Both the position numbers and the translations under genes were made by a program. From Speluncibacter jeojiensis (GTDB lineage Bacteria > Actinomycetota > Actinomycetes > Mycobacteriales > Mycobacteriaceae), in NCBI RefSeq assembly GCF_029589495.1, contig NZ_JAAIVF010000008.1:62001-126000 (forward strand): DNA of 64,000 nt, given 5' to 3'. The notes under the pieces are model-generated. The model had not been told where the DNA came from, ran no database searches, and worked only from the letters and a program-made list of their open reading frames with translations. Numbering within the stretch: the stretch's first letter is position 1; the number at the start of each line of letters is the position of its first letter. Below are positions 37,880-46,891 of the stretch, piece after piece.

Positions 37880-38626
37880 TCAGGCCACCACGCGCAGCGG
37901 CCGGCGGTCGCCCGTCGACTCCGGAAGCGGGACCCGGTCGGTGCTGTTGCATTCCCACCGCCAGATCGCGTGATCGAGATCGGCGGCGGACAGCTGCAGG
38001 TGGTCGGCGGCGGCGTGGATCAGTTCGCGGGTCAGTGCGGTCGGTGCCTGGTCGCGGCCGAGCGCGGTCGCGACGAACCTGGAGTCCGACCCGTGCTGCT
38101 GCCGGCCGGGCACCCCCGCCAGCGAAAGGAAGTACTGCCAGTTGGCCTCGTCCATGTCGTCGGACACCGACAGCCAGGCCCGCTCGAGTTCGGCGAGCAG
38201 GGCCGGCCGGCCCGCCGCGGCGCGCAGGTCCTCGGCCGAGTCGATCCGCAGGCGGTACAAACGGTCGGCGGCGTCCTCGATGCTCTGGGCCCTGGGCGGC
38301 TCCTCGTCGTCGCAGTAGCGCCGTTTGTAGCAGCCGATCTTGCCGGCCCAGGCCATCGACCCGCCGACCTCCTCGAAGCTGTGCAGCAACGCGCGGGCGC
38401 CGTCGGTGGGGTCGGTGTCGGCGCCGCGGGCCCGACGGTAGGCACGGTAGCGGTCCACCACCTGGACCACCCGGTCGTAGCGCGCGGCGGCCGACTGCAC
38501 CGCGTCGATGATGCACAGCGCGAGGTCGTGGCGATACTCGTCGGGATCGGTCCACTCGGCGGGATCGCCCAACCGGTCACGGCACGATGCGATCATGGTG
38601 TCGAGTTCATTGGCTGACGTGCTCAC
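37880..38626 (-). CDS. Conserved hypothetical protein
   Basis: A 248-residue protein, predicted soluble and mostly helical, rich in Asp, Arg and Ala. It has two Cys in the N-terminal half (IGCYKRRYCDDEEPPRAQS) and ends with a helical LDHAIWRWE block seen in some DNA-binding or endonuclease-like families. I do not recognise the family. The GTG at 38626 has GGAGG seven bases upstream, so it is a real gene. It converges with the pyruvyltransferase gene with 17 bases between stops. Confidence 0.75.
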   Translation of the reverse strand: MSTSANELDTMIASCRDRLGDPAEWTDPDEYRHDLALCIIDAVQSAAARYDRVVQVVDRYRAYRRARGADTDPTDGARALLHSFEEVGGSMAWAGKIGCYKRRYCDDEEPPRAQSIEDAADRLYRLRIDSAEDLRAAAGRPALLAELERAWLSVSDDMDEANWQYFLSLAGVPGRQQHGSDSRFVATALGRDQAPTALTRELIHAAADHLQLSAADLDHAIWRWECNSTDRVPLPESTGDRRPLRVVA

Positions 38627-38908
38627 CGCAAGGCCTCCGTCGCTGGAGTCTCAACTGTCTTCTGTTGACCTATCGCCGTCGAGCGCGAAAGCGTTGCAGC
38701 ACCGGAACACATGCGGCGCGGATGCCTTCGCCGGGTCCATGATTCAGGCTTAGCACCGAACACCGACAACCTCCGGTAGGCGCGGCGGTAGGCTGCGGAT
38801 CTGTACGGTTCCCTGACCCCGTCGCCGGGTCCCGTCGACCAGGGTGGTCGCGGAGTGGCCTCCGCCACGTCCGGACCATCGGAATGATCGGTATAAAATG
38901 CAGGTCAA

Positions 38909-40867
38909 ATGAGTGAATCCGAGCAGCACCCCGAGTTGGACACCGACACCACCACCTTTGCCGATCTCGGCATAGACGAGCGGGTGCTGCGGGCACTGAG
39001 CGACGTCGGTTACGAGTCGCCGTCGCCGATCCAGGCGGCCACCATCCCCGCACTCTTGGACGGCCACGACGTGGTCGGCCTCGCGCAGACCGGCACCGGC
39101 AAGACCGCGGCGTTCGCGGTGCCGATCCTGAGCCGGGTGGACCCCTCGGCCAAGCACACCCAGGCGCTGATCCTCGCGCCCACCCGCGAGCTGGCGCTGC
39201 AGGTCGCCGAGGCGATCGGCAAGTACTCGACGCACCTGCCGGGCCTGCACGTGCTGCCGATCTACGGCGGCCAGAGCTACGGGGTGCAGCTGTCCGGGCT
39301 GCGACGCGGCGCGCAGGTCGTCGTCGGCACCCCGGGTCGCGTGATCGACCACCTGGAGAAGGGCACGCTCGATCTTTCTCGTCTGGACCACCTGGTCCTC
39401 GACGAGGCCGACGAGATGCTCAAGATGGGCTTCCAGGACGACGTCGAGCGCATCTTGGCCGACACCCCGGACACCAAGCAGGTGGCACTGTTCTCGGCAA
39501 CCATGCCGTCGGTGATCCGCAAGATCTCCAAGCAGTACCTGAAGAACCCGCGCGAGATCACCGTCAAGGCGAAGACCGCGACGGCCTCGAACATCAGCCA
39601 GCGCTGGGTCTCGGTCGCCCATCAGCGCAAGCTCGACGCCCTCACCCGGATCCTCGAGGTCGAGGACTTCGAGGCGATGATCATGTTCGTGCGCACCAAG
39701 TCGGCCACCGAGGAACTGGCCGAGAAACTGCGCGCCCGGGGGTTCTCGGCGGCCGCGATCAACGGCGACATCCCGCAGTCGCTGCGTGAGCGCACCATCG
39801 ACCAGCTCAAGGACGGTCGTCTGGACATCCTGGTGGCCACCGACGTCGCGGCCCGCGGACTCGATGTCGAGCGGATCTCGCACGTGGTCAACTACGACAT
39901 CCCGCACGACACCGAGTCGTACGTGCACCGCATCGGCCGCACCGGCCGCGCCGGGCGCTCGGGCCAGGCGCTGCTGTTCGTCTCGCCGCGCGAGCAGCGG
40001 CTGCTCAAGGCCATCGAGCGGGCCACCCGTCAGCCGCTGACGGAGATGAGCCTGCCGACGGTCGAGGACGTCAACGCGCAGCGCGTGGCGAAGTTCGGCG
40101 ACTCCATCACCGCCAGCCTCGACGCCCCCAACACCGAGCTGTTCCGCAAGCTCATCGAGGACTATCAGCGCGAGCACGACGTGCCGCTGGTGGACATCGC
40201 GGCCGCACTGGCCACCCACTCGCGCGAGGGCGAGGAGTTCCTCATGCCGCCCGAGCCGGAGCGTCCGGTCCGGGAGCGTCGTGAGCGGCCCGACCGCGGC
40301 GACCGACCCGAGCGGCGTGACCGCCCGCAGCGCCGCTTCGACGACGAGGACTCGCATCACCGCAAGACCGGCACCGAGCTGGCGACCTACCGGATCGCCG
40401 TGGGCAAGCGGCACCACGTGGTCCCCGGCGCGATCGTCGGCGCGATCGCGAACGAGGGCGGGCTGCGCCGCAGCGACTTCGGGCACATCAGCATCCGGCC
40501 CGACCACAGCCTCGTCGAACTGCCGGCCCACCTGTCCCGCGAGACCCTCGACGCGCTGCGCAGCACCCGGATCTCCGGCGTACTGATCCAGCTGACCCCG
40601 GACCAGGGGCCGCCGTCGCAGCGTTCCGGGCCGCGCGCCGGTCGTCCCGACCGTGCGGGCGGCAAATTCAGCAAGGACCGCAACAAGGGCGGCAAGTTCT
40701 CCCGGGACGACAGGTTCTCGCGCGACGACCGGTACCCGAAGTCCGGCAAGTTCTCGCGCGACGACCGGTCCGGCTCGGGCGACCGGTCCGGCTCGGGCGA
40801 CAAGTTCGGCTCGGGCGACAAGTCCGGCTCGGGTGACAAGTTCGGCAAGCGGCGCCCGCGGGACTGA
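38909..40867 (+). CDS. deaD: DEAD-box ATP-dependent RNA helicase, DeaD/CsdA-like
   Basis: A 652-residue RNA helicase. It has the Q motif (FADLGIDERVLRALSDVGYESPSPIQ), Walker A AQTGTGKT (59-66), PTRELALQ, DEAD, SAT, and the helicase C motifs VATDVAARGLDV and HRIGRTGRAG. A DbpA-type RNA-binding domain follows (YRIAVGKRHHVVPGAIVGAIANEGGLRRSDFGHI). The tail is a low-complexity Arg/Gly/Ser/Lys/Asp region with 18-base tandem repeats. A TATAAA (38892-38897) lies 11 bases before the ATG, with AGGT between. It likely aids ribosome assembly and RNA decay at low temperature; cold induction is inferred from the family. Confidence 0.95.
   Translation: MSESEQHPELDTDTTTFADLGIDERVLRALSDVGYESPSPIQAATIPALLDGHDVVGLAQTGTGKTAAFAVPILSRVDPSAKHTQALILAPTRELALQVAEAIGKYSTHLPGLHVLPIYGGQSYGVQLSGLRRGAQVVVGTPGRVIDHLEKGTLDLSRLDHLVLDEADEMLKMGFQDDVERILADTPDTKQVALFSATMPSVIRKISKQYLKNPREITVKAKTATASNISQRWVSVAHQRKLDALTRILEVEDFEAMIMFVRTKSATEELAEKLRARGFSAAAINGDIPQSLRERTIDQLKDGRLDILVATDVAARGLDVERISHVVNYDIPHDTESYVHRIGRTGRAGRSGQALLFVSPREQRLLKAIERATRQPLTEMSLPTVEDVNAQRVAKFGDSITASLDAPNTELFRKLIEDYQREHDVPLVDIAAALATHSREGEEFLMPPEPERPVRERRERPDRGDRPERRDRPQRRFDDEDSHHRKTGTELATYRIAVGKRHHVVPGAIVGAIANEGGLRRSDFGHISIRPDHSLVELPAHLSRETLDALRSTRISGVLIQLTPDQGPPSQRSGPRAGRPDRAGGKFSKDRNKGGKFSRDDRFSRDDRYPKSGKFSRDDRSGSGDRSGSGDKFGSGDKSGSGDKFGKRRPRD
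40763..40852 (+). repeat. 18-bp tandem repeats in the helicase tail
   Basis: Five consecutive 18-base units of the form GACCGGTCCGGCTCGGGC or GACAAGTTCGGCTCGGGC, encoding D-[RK]-[SF]-G-S-G. The last unit is altered to end in KR. Upstream is another repeated KFSRDD block. Confidence 0.85.
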
Positions 40868-40881
40868 GTCAGCTGGTCCCG

Positions 40882-40914
40882 CCGCGGGCGCGACGCCGCG
40901 CCGTCAGCCCGCGG
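40882..40914. terminator. Nested hairpin at convergent helicase/TetR ends
   Basis: CCGCGGGC (40882-40889) pairs with GCCCGCGG (40907-40914), and GGCGCG/CGCGCC (40887-40902) forms an alternative inner hairpin. It overlaps the TetR stop codon. Candidate bidirectional terminator. Confidence 0.4.
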
Positions 40915-41545
40915 CCGGGTCCGCCGCCGCCGCGAGCGTCTCCGCGTTCGCGGCGAACAAGAGCTGGTAGAACGCGCGCTCGCACAGGTCCAGCAACTCG
41001 TCGCGGGTCATCGCATCCGTGGTCATCCCCGAGTCGTCGACCCCCGCGCTGTCGACCCAGGACAGCGTGACCTCCTCGACGAACGCCTGCCACCCGGTGA
41101 CCGCCGCGGACAGCGCCGGTGTCGGTGCCACGCCGAGCCCGCCGAGGGTCTCGAGGATCCGGTCGGTGAAGGCCATCCGGGTGCCGCGGTAGATCCGGCG
41201 CATGTCCTCGTCGCCGCTCGCCGCCAGCCGCATCACGGCGCGATACATCGTCGGGTGGGCGATCACGACGTCGACGAACGCCTCGACCCCGTCGCGGAGC
41301 TGTCCCGGCGCCGGTGCATCCCCTCCGGGCACGAGCGCCTCGATCACCGCTGTGGCCGACGCCTCGAGCACCGCGTGCTGGAACCCCGCCTTGTTCTTGA
41401 AGTAGTGGAACAGCAACGGTTGGGACACGCCTGCCGCGGCCGCGACCCGGTCGATCGCCAGATCCTCGAACGATGCGGTCTGCAGCATCTCGACCGCGAC
41501 CCCGAGTATCTGCGCGCGCCGGTCGGAGCGGGGGGTTGCGGCCAT
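40904..41545 (-). CDS. TetR family transcriptional regulator
   Basis: A 213-residue regulator: HTH RRAQILGVAVEMLQTASFEDLAIDRVAAAAGVSQPLLFHYFKNKAGF, then a ligand domain with Trp-rich helices (VTGWQAFVEEVTLSWVDS). The recognition helix PLLFHYF and the ligand domain pattern (WxAFVEE) resemble the TetR protein at 6292-6939 (WIAFVEETAISWLTD), so the two are probably paralogues. It is divergent from an amidohydrolase gene with two TTGA-N7-TCAA dyads between. Likely represses that operon. Confidence 0.9.
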   Translation of the reverse strand: MAATPRSDRRAQILGVAVEMLQTASFEDLAIDRVAAAAGVSQPLLFHYFKNKAGFQHAVLEASATAVIEALVPGGDAPAPGQLRDGVEAFVDVVIAHPTMYRAVMRLAASGDEDMRRIYRGTRMAFTDRILETLGGLGVAPTPALSAAVTGWQAFVEEVTLSWVDSAGVDDSGMTTDAMTRDELLDLCERAFYQLLFAANAETLAAAADPAAG

Positions 41546-41557
41546 GGGCGCAGTCTA

Positions 41558-41596
41558 GTTGAGTTCGACTCAACAAACCGTTGACTGAAACTCAAC
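41558..41596. promoter_or_regulatory. Two TetR operators upstream of the amidohydrolase operon
   Basis: GTTGAGT-TCG-ACTCAAC (41558-41574) is a perfect dyad and GTTGA-N7-TCAAC (41580-41596) a second one five bases on. The second overlaps a TTGACT -35-like box. Half-sites match those at 6221-6280. Confidence 0.6.
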
Positions 41597-41640
41597 AGTG
41601 TCTGTACCGTCGGGTGACATCAACTCGTGAGGAGTGGCGC

Positions 41641-43449
41641 ATGACCGACGTCGACATGCCCGAATTCGATCTGGTGGTCCGGGGCGGACTGTGGTTCGAC
41701 GGGACCGGCGCGCCCGGGGCCCGGCGCGACCTCGGCATTCGCGACGGGCGGGTCGCGGCGGTGTCGGCCACGCCGCTGCCGACGGGCCCGGACACCGAGG
41801 TGATCGACGCGGCCGGCAAGTGGGTCATGCCCGGCTTCGTCGACGTGCACACGCACTACGACGCGGAGGTGCTGGTCAACCCGGGGCTGCCGGAGTCGGT
41901 GCGGCACGGCGTCACCACGGTGGTGCTCGGCAACTGCTCGCTCTCGACGGTCTACTCGGATCCGAGCCAGTGCGCCGACCTGTTCAGTCGCGTCGAGGCG
42001 GTGCCGCACGACTCGGTGCTCGCCATCCTCGACGAGCACAAGTCCTGGCAGCGGCCGTCGGACTACGTCGACGCCCTCGAGTCGTTGCCGTTGGGGCCCA
42101 ACGTCACCGGATTCATCGGTCACTCCGACATGCGCTCGGACGTGCTGGGGATCGGCCGCGCGACCGATCGCAGGACGAAGCCGACCGCGGCTGAACTGGA
42201 CCGGCTGGGACAGATGCTGACCGAGGCTCTCGACGCCGGCTTCCTCGGGATGTCGTCGATGACCAACGCGCTCGACAAGATCGACGGCGACGAGTATCGC
42301 TCGCGCTCGCTGCCGTCCACCTACGCGCGCTGGCGCGAGTTCCGCTTCCTCAACCGCATCCTGCGCGAGCGCGGCAAGATCCTGCAGTCGGCGCCGACGA
42401 TCAACCTGCACCCGAACGTCGCGGGGTTCTTCGCGGAGAGCTCGGGGCTGGGCCGTCGCCGCCCGTTGAAAACGTCGCTGCTCTCGGCTGCGGACTCCAA
42501 GGCCTACCCGGTGATCGTGTACTTCATGCTGGCCGCCGCGCCGCTGCTGAACCGGTTCGCCAAGACCGACTTCCGCTGGCAGCACCTGCCGGTGCCGTTC
42601 ACCGTCTACGCCGACGGCATCGACCTCGTGGTGTTCGAGGAGTTCGGTGCGGGGGCCGCGGCGCTGCACCTGCGCGACGAGGTCGAGCGCAACGAATTGC
42701 TCAAGGACGAGAAGTATCGGCGCTGGTTCCGCAAGGACTACGACAACAAGTTCTCGCCGCGCATCTGGCACCGCGACTTCTACGACGCGGTGATCGTCGC
42801 CTGCCCCGACGAGACCGTGATCGGCAAGACGTTCGGCGAGGTCGGCGACCTGCGCGGGGTGCACCCGGTAGACGCGTACCTGGACCTGGTCGTGGAGTAC
42901 GGACGAAAGCTGCGCTGGCGCACCACGATCGCCAACCACCGGCCCAAGTTCGCCCGCAAGCTCGCGGCGAGCCCCGGCGTGCAGATGGGCTTCGGCGACG
43001 CCGGCGCGCACCTGCGCAACATGGCGTTCTACAACTTCCCGATCCGATTGCTCAAGCGGGTCAACGACGACCAGATCCGCCGCAAGCCGTTCCTCACGAT
43101 CGAGCGGGCGATCCACCGGCTCACCGGCGAACTGGCGGACTGGTACGACATCGACGCCGGTCACCTGCGGCTCGGCGACCGCGCGGACCTGGTCGTCGTG
43201 GACCCGGCCGGACTCGACGACACCGTCGACGGCCTGTTCGAGGAGGCGGTCCCCGTCTACGGCGGGCTGCGGCGCATGGTCAACCGCAACGATCGGGCTG
43301 CGGTGGCGACGGTCATCGGCGGCCGGATCGCCTTCCGGGACGGCGAGTTCACCGACGTCAGCGGCCGGGTCAAGACCGGGCGGTTCCTGCGCGCGGGGCG
43401 CTACGATGCCCGAGAGCAGGCGCCGACCCCGGCGGCGAGCGGACTGTAG
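41641..43449 (+). CDS. Amidohydrolase, N-acyl-D-amino-acid deacylase-like (amidohydrolase 3 family)
   Basis: A 602-residue metal-dependent hydrolase. It starts with a composite beta domain (LVVRGGLWFDGTGAPGARRDLGIRDGRVAAV), then the metal motif DVHTHYD (H70, H72), GHSDMR, the late metal Asp region FGDAGAHLRN, and a C-terminal DLVVVDP block returning to the beta domain. This is the pattern of D-aminoacylase-like amidohydrolases. The ATG at 41641 has GAGGAG upstream. The downstream epoxide-hydrolase-like gene starts 16 bases after its stop, and a TetR gene is divergent. The substrate is probably an amide or cyclic imide or lactam rather than an amino acid, but this is open. Confidence 0.85.
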   Translation: MTDVDMPEFDLVVRGGLWFDGTGAPGARRDLGIRDGRVAAVSATPLPTGPDTEVIDAAGKWVMPGFVDVHTHYDAEVLVNPGLPESVRHGVTTVVLGNCSLSTVYSDPSQCADLFSRVEAVPHDSVLAILDEHKSWQRPSDYVDALESLPLGPNVTGFIGHSDMRSDVLGIGRATDRRTKPTAAELDRLGQMLTEALDAGFLGMSSMTNALDKIDGDEYRSRSLPSTYARWREFRFLNRILRERGKILQSAPTINLHPNVAGFFAESSGLGRRRPLKTSLLSAADSKAYPVIVYFMLAAAPLLNRFAKTDFRWQHLPVPFTVYADGIDLVVFEEFGAGAAALHLRDEVERNELLKDEKYRRWFRKDYDNKFSPRIWHRDFYDAVIVACPDETVIGKTFGEVGDLRGVHPVDAYLDLVVEYGRKLRWRTTIANHRPKFARKLAASPGVQMGFGDAGAHLRNMAFYNFPIRLLKRVNDDQIRRKPFLTIERAIHRLTGELADWYDIDAGHLRLGDRADLVVVDPAGLDDTVDGLFEEAVPVYGGLRRMVNRNDRAAVATVIGGRIAFRDGEFTDVSGRVKTGRFLRAGRYDAREQAPTPAASGL

Positions 43450-43465
43450 CGCGACGGGAGTGCTG

Positions 43466-44332
43466 GTGAGCGAGAAGCGGATCGACACATTCACCCGCGA
43501 CGGGCTGACCTTCGACGTTCGGGACACCGGGCCGATCGACGGGGTGCCGGTGGTGCTGTTGCACGGTTTCCCGCAGGACTCTCGGAGCTGGGACAAGGTC
43601 GTGCCGGTGCTGCACGCCCACGGCTACCGGACTCTCGCACCCGACCAGCGCGGCTATTCGCCCGGGGCTCGGCCGCGGCGTCGGCGCGACTACCGCGGCG
43701 ACGAACTGGTCGCCGACGTCGCCGCGCTGATCGAGCAGGCAGGTGTGGGGCCGGTGCATCTGGTCGGCCACGACTGGGGAGCCGCGGTGACCTGGATGAC
43801 CGCCGCTGCCCGGCCCGAACTGCTGCGCACCATGACCGCGGTGTCGGTGCCGCACGTAGAAGCCTTCGTGCGGGCGATGCTCACCAGTACCCAGGGTCTG
43901 CGGTCCTGGTACATGTTCTTCTTTCAGCTGCCGTGGCTGCCCGAGCGGGTGCTGACCGATCCACGGCTCGCACGCCGGGCACTGCGCCGCACCGGCCAGT
44001 CGGAGGAGGGAGCCGCGCGGGACGCGGCACGGATGGCCGACCCACGCACCGCGCGCGGGGCGGTGAACTGGTACCGGGCGATGGTACTGACCACGCCGGA
44101 CATCGTGCGTTCGACGGTTCATGTTCCGGCACTGCAGGTCTGGAGCGATCACGACACCGCGATCGGCCCCCGGGGGCCCTCTCTCAGCCTCCGTTTCGTG
44201 GAGGCGCCGCTGGCCTGCGTCACGCTGCCAGGCGTCTCGCATTGGATCCCCGACGAGGCGCCGGACGCGTTGGCCGGACTGATCGTCGAGCATCTCCGCG
44301 GCCACGACCGAGGCGATTCCGCTGAATCCTGA
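43466..44332 (+). CDS. Alpha/beta hydrolase, epoxide hydrolase / dehalogenase-like
   Basis: A 288-residue hydrolase with oxyanion motif HGFPQDSRSW, an Asp nucleophile in GHDWGAAV, and the catalytic His in PGVSHWIPDEAP. The Asp nucleophile and HGFP pattern mark the epoxide hydrolase / haloalkane dehalogenase branch rather than esterases. The GTG at 43466 has GGGAG just upstream and follows the amidohydrolase stop by 16 bases, so the two are probably one transcript. Substrate unknown. Confidence 0.87.
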   Translation: MSEKRIDTFTRDGLTFDVRDTGPIDGVPVVLLHGFPQDSRSWDKVVPVLHAHGYRTLAPDQRGYSPGARPRRRRDYRGDELVADVAALIEQAGVGPVHLVGHDWGAAVTWMTAAARPELLRTMTAVSVPHVEAFVRAMLTSTQGLRSWYMFFFQLPWLPERVLTDPRLARRALRRTGQSEEGAARDAARMADPRTARGAVNWYRAMVLTTPDIVRSTVHVPALQVWSDHDTAIGPRGPSLSLRFVEAPLACVTLPGVSHWIPDEAPDALAGLIVEHLRGHDRGDSAES

Positions 44333-44351
44333 CGCATCGTTGCAAATAAAC

Positions 44352-44365
44352 TGGTACGTGTTCTA
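44352..44365. promoter_or_regulatory. KstR-like box upstream of the first alcohol dehydrogenase gene
   Basis: TGGTACGTGTTCTA matches the KstR consensus TnnAACnnGTTnnA at seven of its eight fixed positions; the mismatch is in the left half (TAC instead of AAC). It lies about 95 bases upstream of the ATG. KstR binding is inference. Confidence 0.35.
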
Positions 44366-44459
44366 GATTTGCCCTTCCATACCTGTGCGTAACGGTTTAG
44401 GTTCGCTGTGGGATGGCTCACTGCTGGGCCTCGTGGCTTTCGATGAAAGGGCAATACGG

Positions 44460-45590
44460 ATGAAGACCAAGGGTGCGATTCTCTGGGGCGTGAACGAGCC
44501 GTGGTCGGTCGAGGAGATCGAACTCGGTGACCCCCGCGACGGCGAGGTTCAGATCGAGCTGGCGGCTTCGGGCCTGTGCCACTCGGACTACCACCTGGTC
44601 ACCGGTGACATCGCGATCCCGTCGTTCCCGGCGCTCGGCGGGCACGAGGGCGCGGGCGTGATCACCAAGGTCGGCCCCGGGGTCAAGGACCTCAAGGAGG
44701 GCGACCACGTGGTGCTGTCGTTCATCCCGGCCTGTGGCCACTGTGAGCCGTGCTCGACCGGGCACCAGAACCTGTGCGACCTGGGTATGTACCTACTCAC
44801 CGGGCAGTCCATCTCGGACGGCACCAACCGCGTCACCGCGCGCGGCAAGGGCGTCATCCCGATGAGCCTGCTGGGCACCTTCTCGCCCTACGTGACCGTG
44901 CACCAGTACTCGGTCGTCAAGATCGACGAGTACGTGCCGCTCGAGGTCGCCGCTCTGGTCGGCTGCGGCGTGACCACCGGTTGGGGTTCGGCCACCAACA
45001 TCGCGCAGGTCAAGGCCGGCGAGACGGTCGTCGTGGTCGGCATCGGCGGCATCGGCATCAACTCGGTGCAGGCGGCGGCCGTCTCGGGCGCCAAGTACGT
45101 CATCGCGATCGACCCCGTCGAGTACCACCGCGACCAGGCCAAGAAGTTCGGCGCGACCCACACCTTCTCGTCGATGGCCGAGGCCATCGCGCCGGTGATG
45201 GAGCTGACCTGGGGCAAGATGGCCGAGAAGGTCCTGCTGACCATGGGTGTGGTGCGCGGCGAGGACATCGACCCCGCGATGACGCTGACCGGCAAGGGCG
45301 GCCGCTGCGTGGTCGTCGGCCTCGCCTCGATGGCCGACATGGACACCAAGATGAACCTGTTCCTGCTCTCGATGCTGCAGAAGGAACTGTGCGGCTCGAT
45401 CTTCGGTGGCGCCAACCCGCGCAAGGAGATCCCGTCGCTGCTGTCGATGTACCGGGCCGGCAAGCTCAACCTCGACGACCTGATCACCAACACCTACAAG
45501 CTCGAGGACATCAACCAGGGCTACCAGGACATGCTCGACGGCAAGAACGTGCGCGGCATCATCAAGTACACCTCCGCCGACCGCAACTGA
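44460..45590 (+). CDS. NDMA-dependent alcohol dehydrogenase, AdhD-like (copy 1)
   Basis: A 376-residue zinc alcohol dehydrogenase of the Rxyl_3153 family. Catalytic zinc ligands C40 (GLCHSD), H62 and a late Cys in LVGCG; structural zinc cysteines C92, C95, C98 and C106 ([16 protein letters not shown]); NAD loop GIGGIG. It closely resembles M. tuberculosis AdhD (Rv3086), whose family is predicted to hold NAD tightly and to use mycofactocin or an artificial acceptor for reoxidation. The ATG at 44460 follows AAAGGG. A KstR-like box is upstream and a strong terminator downstream. No mycofactocin biosynthesis gene is in the window. Confidence 0.93.
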   Translation: MKTKGAILWGVNEPWSVEEIELGDPRDGEVQIELAASGLCHSDYHLVTGDIAIPSFPALGGHEGAGVITKVGPGVKDLKEGDHVVLSFIPACGHCEPCSTGHQNLCDLGMYLLTGQSISDGTNRVTARGKGVIPMSLLGTFSPYVTVHQYSVVKIDEYVPLEVAALVGCGVTTGWGSATNIAQVKAGETVVVVGIGGIGINSVQAAAVSGAKYVIAIDPVEYHRDQAKKFGATHTFSSMAEAIAPVMELTWGKMAEKVLLTMGVVRGEDIDPAMTLTGKGGRCVVVGLASMADMDTKMNLFLLSMLQKELCGSIFGGANPRKEIPSLLSMYRAGKLNLDDLITNTYKLEDINQGYQDMLDGKNVRGIIKYTSADRN

Positions 45591-45622
45591 CCGACCCTCC
45601 GCGTCGCCCGGGCGACGCACCG

Positions 45623-45657
45623 CGAACGCCGACCGGCAGTGTGCCGGTCGGCGTTCG
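45623..45657 (+). terminator. Strong terminator between the two alcohol dehydrogenase genes
   Basis: A perfect 16-bp stem (45623-45638 with 45642-45657) with a three-base loop (GTG), followed by TGTTTCG. It sits 32 bases after the stop of copy 1 and before copy 2, so the two genes are probably separate transcripts. Confidence 0.85.
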
Positions 45658-45763
45658 TGTTTCGCCTCCCAAACGGCCGGCCCGCGGCTATGTTCCGAGT
45701 GCGGGCGCGGGTCGACTCGCCCGCATCGGCATGGTGATCGGCATTGACGGAAGGCGAGCGGAC

Positions 45764-46891
45764 ATGAAGACCAAGGGTGCGATCCTGTGGGGCATCAACG
45801 AGCCGTGGTCGGTGGAGGAGATCGAACTCGGCGATCCCCACGAGGGTGAGGTCCAGGTCGAGTTGGCGGCCTCGGGCCTGTGCCACTCGGACCACCACCT
45901 GGTCACCGGCGACACCCCGCTGCCGTTCTTCCCCGCGATCGGCGGGCACGAGGGCGCGGGCGTGATCACGAAGGTCGGCCCGGGCGTGAAGGACCTCAAG
46001 GAGGGCGACCATGTCGTGCTCGCCTTCATCCCCGCCTGCGGGAAGTGTGAGCCGTGCTCGACCGGGCACCAGAACCTGTGCGACCTGGGCGCGAATCTGC
46101 TGACCGGGCAGTCGATCAGCGATGGCACCGCGCGAATCCAGGCGCGCGGCAAGGACGTCCTGCCGATGTGCCTGCTGGGCACGTTCGCGCCGTACGTGAC
46201 GGTGCACCAGGCGTCGGTGGTGAAGATCGACGAGTACATCCCGCTGGAGGTGGCGGCGCTGGTCGGCTGCGGTGTGACCACCGGGTGGGGGTCGGTCACC
46301 AACGTCGCCGAGGTGCGGCCGGGGGAGAACGTGGTCGTGGTCGGAGTCGGCGGTGTGGGCATCAACTCGGTGCAGGCGGCCGCCGTGTCCGGTGCGAAGC
46401 ACATCATCGCGATCGACCCGGTCGAGTACCACCGTGAGCAGGCGAAGCGGTTCGGCGCGACCCACACCTTCGCGTCGATGGCCGAGGCGATCGGCCCGGT
46501 GATGGAGCTGACCTGGGGCAAGATGGCCGAGAAGGTCGTCATCACCGTCGGCCGGATAGGCGGCGAGGACATCGATCCCGCGATGACGCTGACCGCCAAG
46601 GGAGGCCGTTGCGTGGTCGTCGGCATGGGCGCGATGTCCGACATGGACGTCAAGCTCAACCTGTTCCTGCTGGCGATGCTGCAGAAGTCCCTGCAGGGTG
46701 CGATCTTCGGCGGCGCCAACCCGCGCAAGGAGATTCCGTCGTTGCTGTCGATGTACAAGGCGGGCAAACTCAACCTGGACGGGCTGATCACCAACACCTA
46801 TCGGCTCGAGGACATCAACCAGGGCTACCAGGACATGCTCGAGGGCAAGAACCTGCGCGGCATCATCAAGTACACGGAGGCGGACCGGTGA
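45764..46891 (+). CDS. NDMA-dependent alcohol dehydrogenase, AdhD-like (copy 2)
   Basis: A 375-residue paralogue of the preceding dehydrogenase, by eye about four in five residues identical, with all zinc ligands and the GVGGVG nucleotide loop kept. Differences cluster in the zinc-loop tail and around [14 protein letters not shown] versus DYHLVTGDIAIPSF, near the substrate pocket. The ATG at 45764 lies after GGAAGGCGAGC. Its stop overlaps the start of the aldehyde dehydrogenase gene by four bases (GTGA), so this copy is the one coupled to aldehyde oxidation. A recent tandem duplication is likely. Confidence 0.93.
   Translation: MKTKGAILWGINEPWSVEEIELGDPHEGEVQVELAASGLCHSDHHLVTGDTPLPFFPAIGGHEGAGVITKVGPGVKDLKEGDHVVLAFIPACGKCEPCSTGHQNLCDLGANLLTGQSISDGTARIQARGKDVLPMCLLGTFAPYVTVHQASVVKIDEYIPLEVAALVGCGVTTGWGSVTNVAEVRPGENVVVVGVGGVGINSVQAAAVSGAKHIIAIDPVEYHREQAKRFGATHTFASMAEAIGPVMELTWGKMAEKVVITVGRIGGEDIDPAMTLTAKGGRCVVVGMGAMSDMDVKLNLFLLAMLQKSLQGAIFGGANPRKEIPSLLSMYKAGKLNLDGLITNTYRLEDINQGYQDMLEGKNLRGIIKYTEADR

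Noticed and set aside
38627-38908. Riboswitch or RNA thermometer before the DEAD-box gene
   Set aside because: No recognisable conserved RNA fold; the TATAAA box close to the ATG implies only a very short leader.
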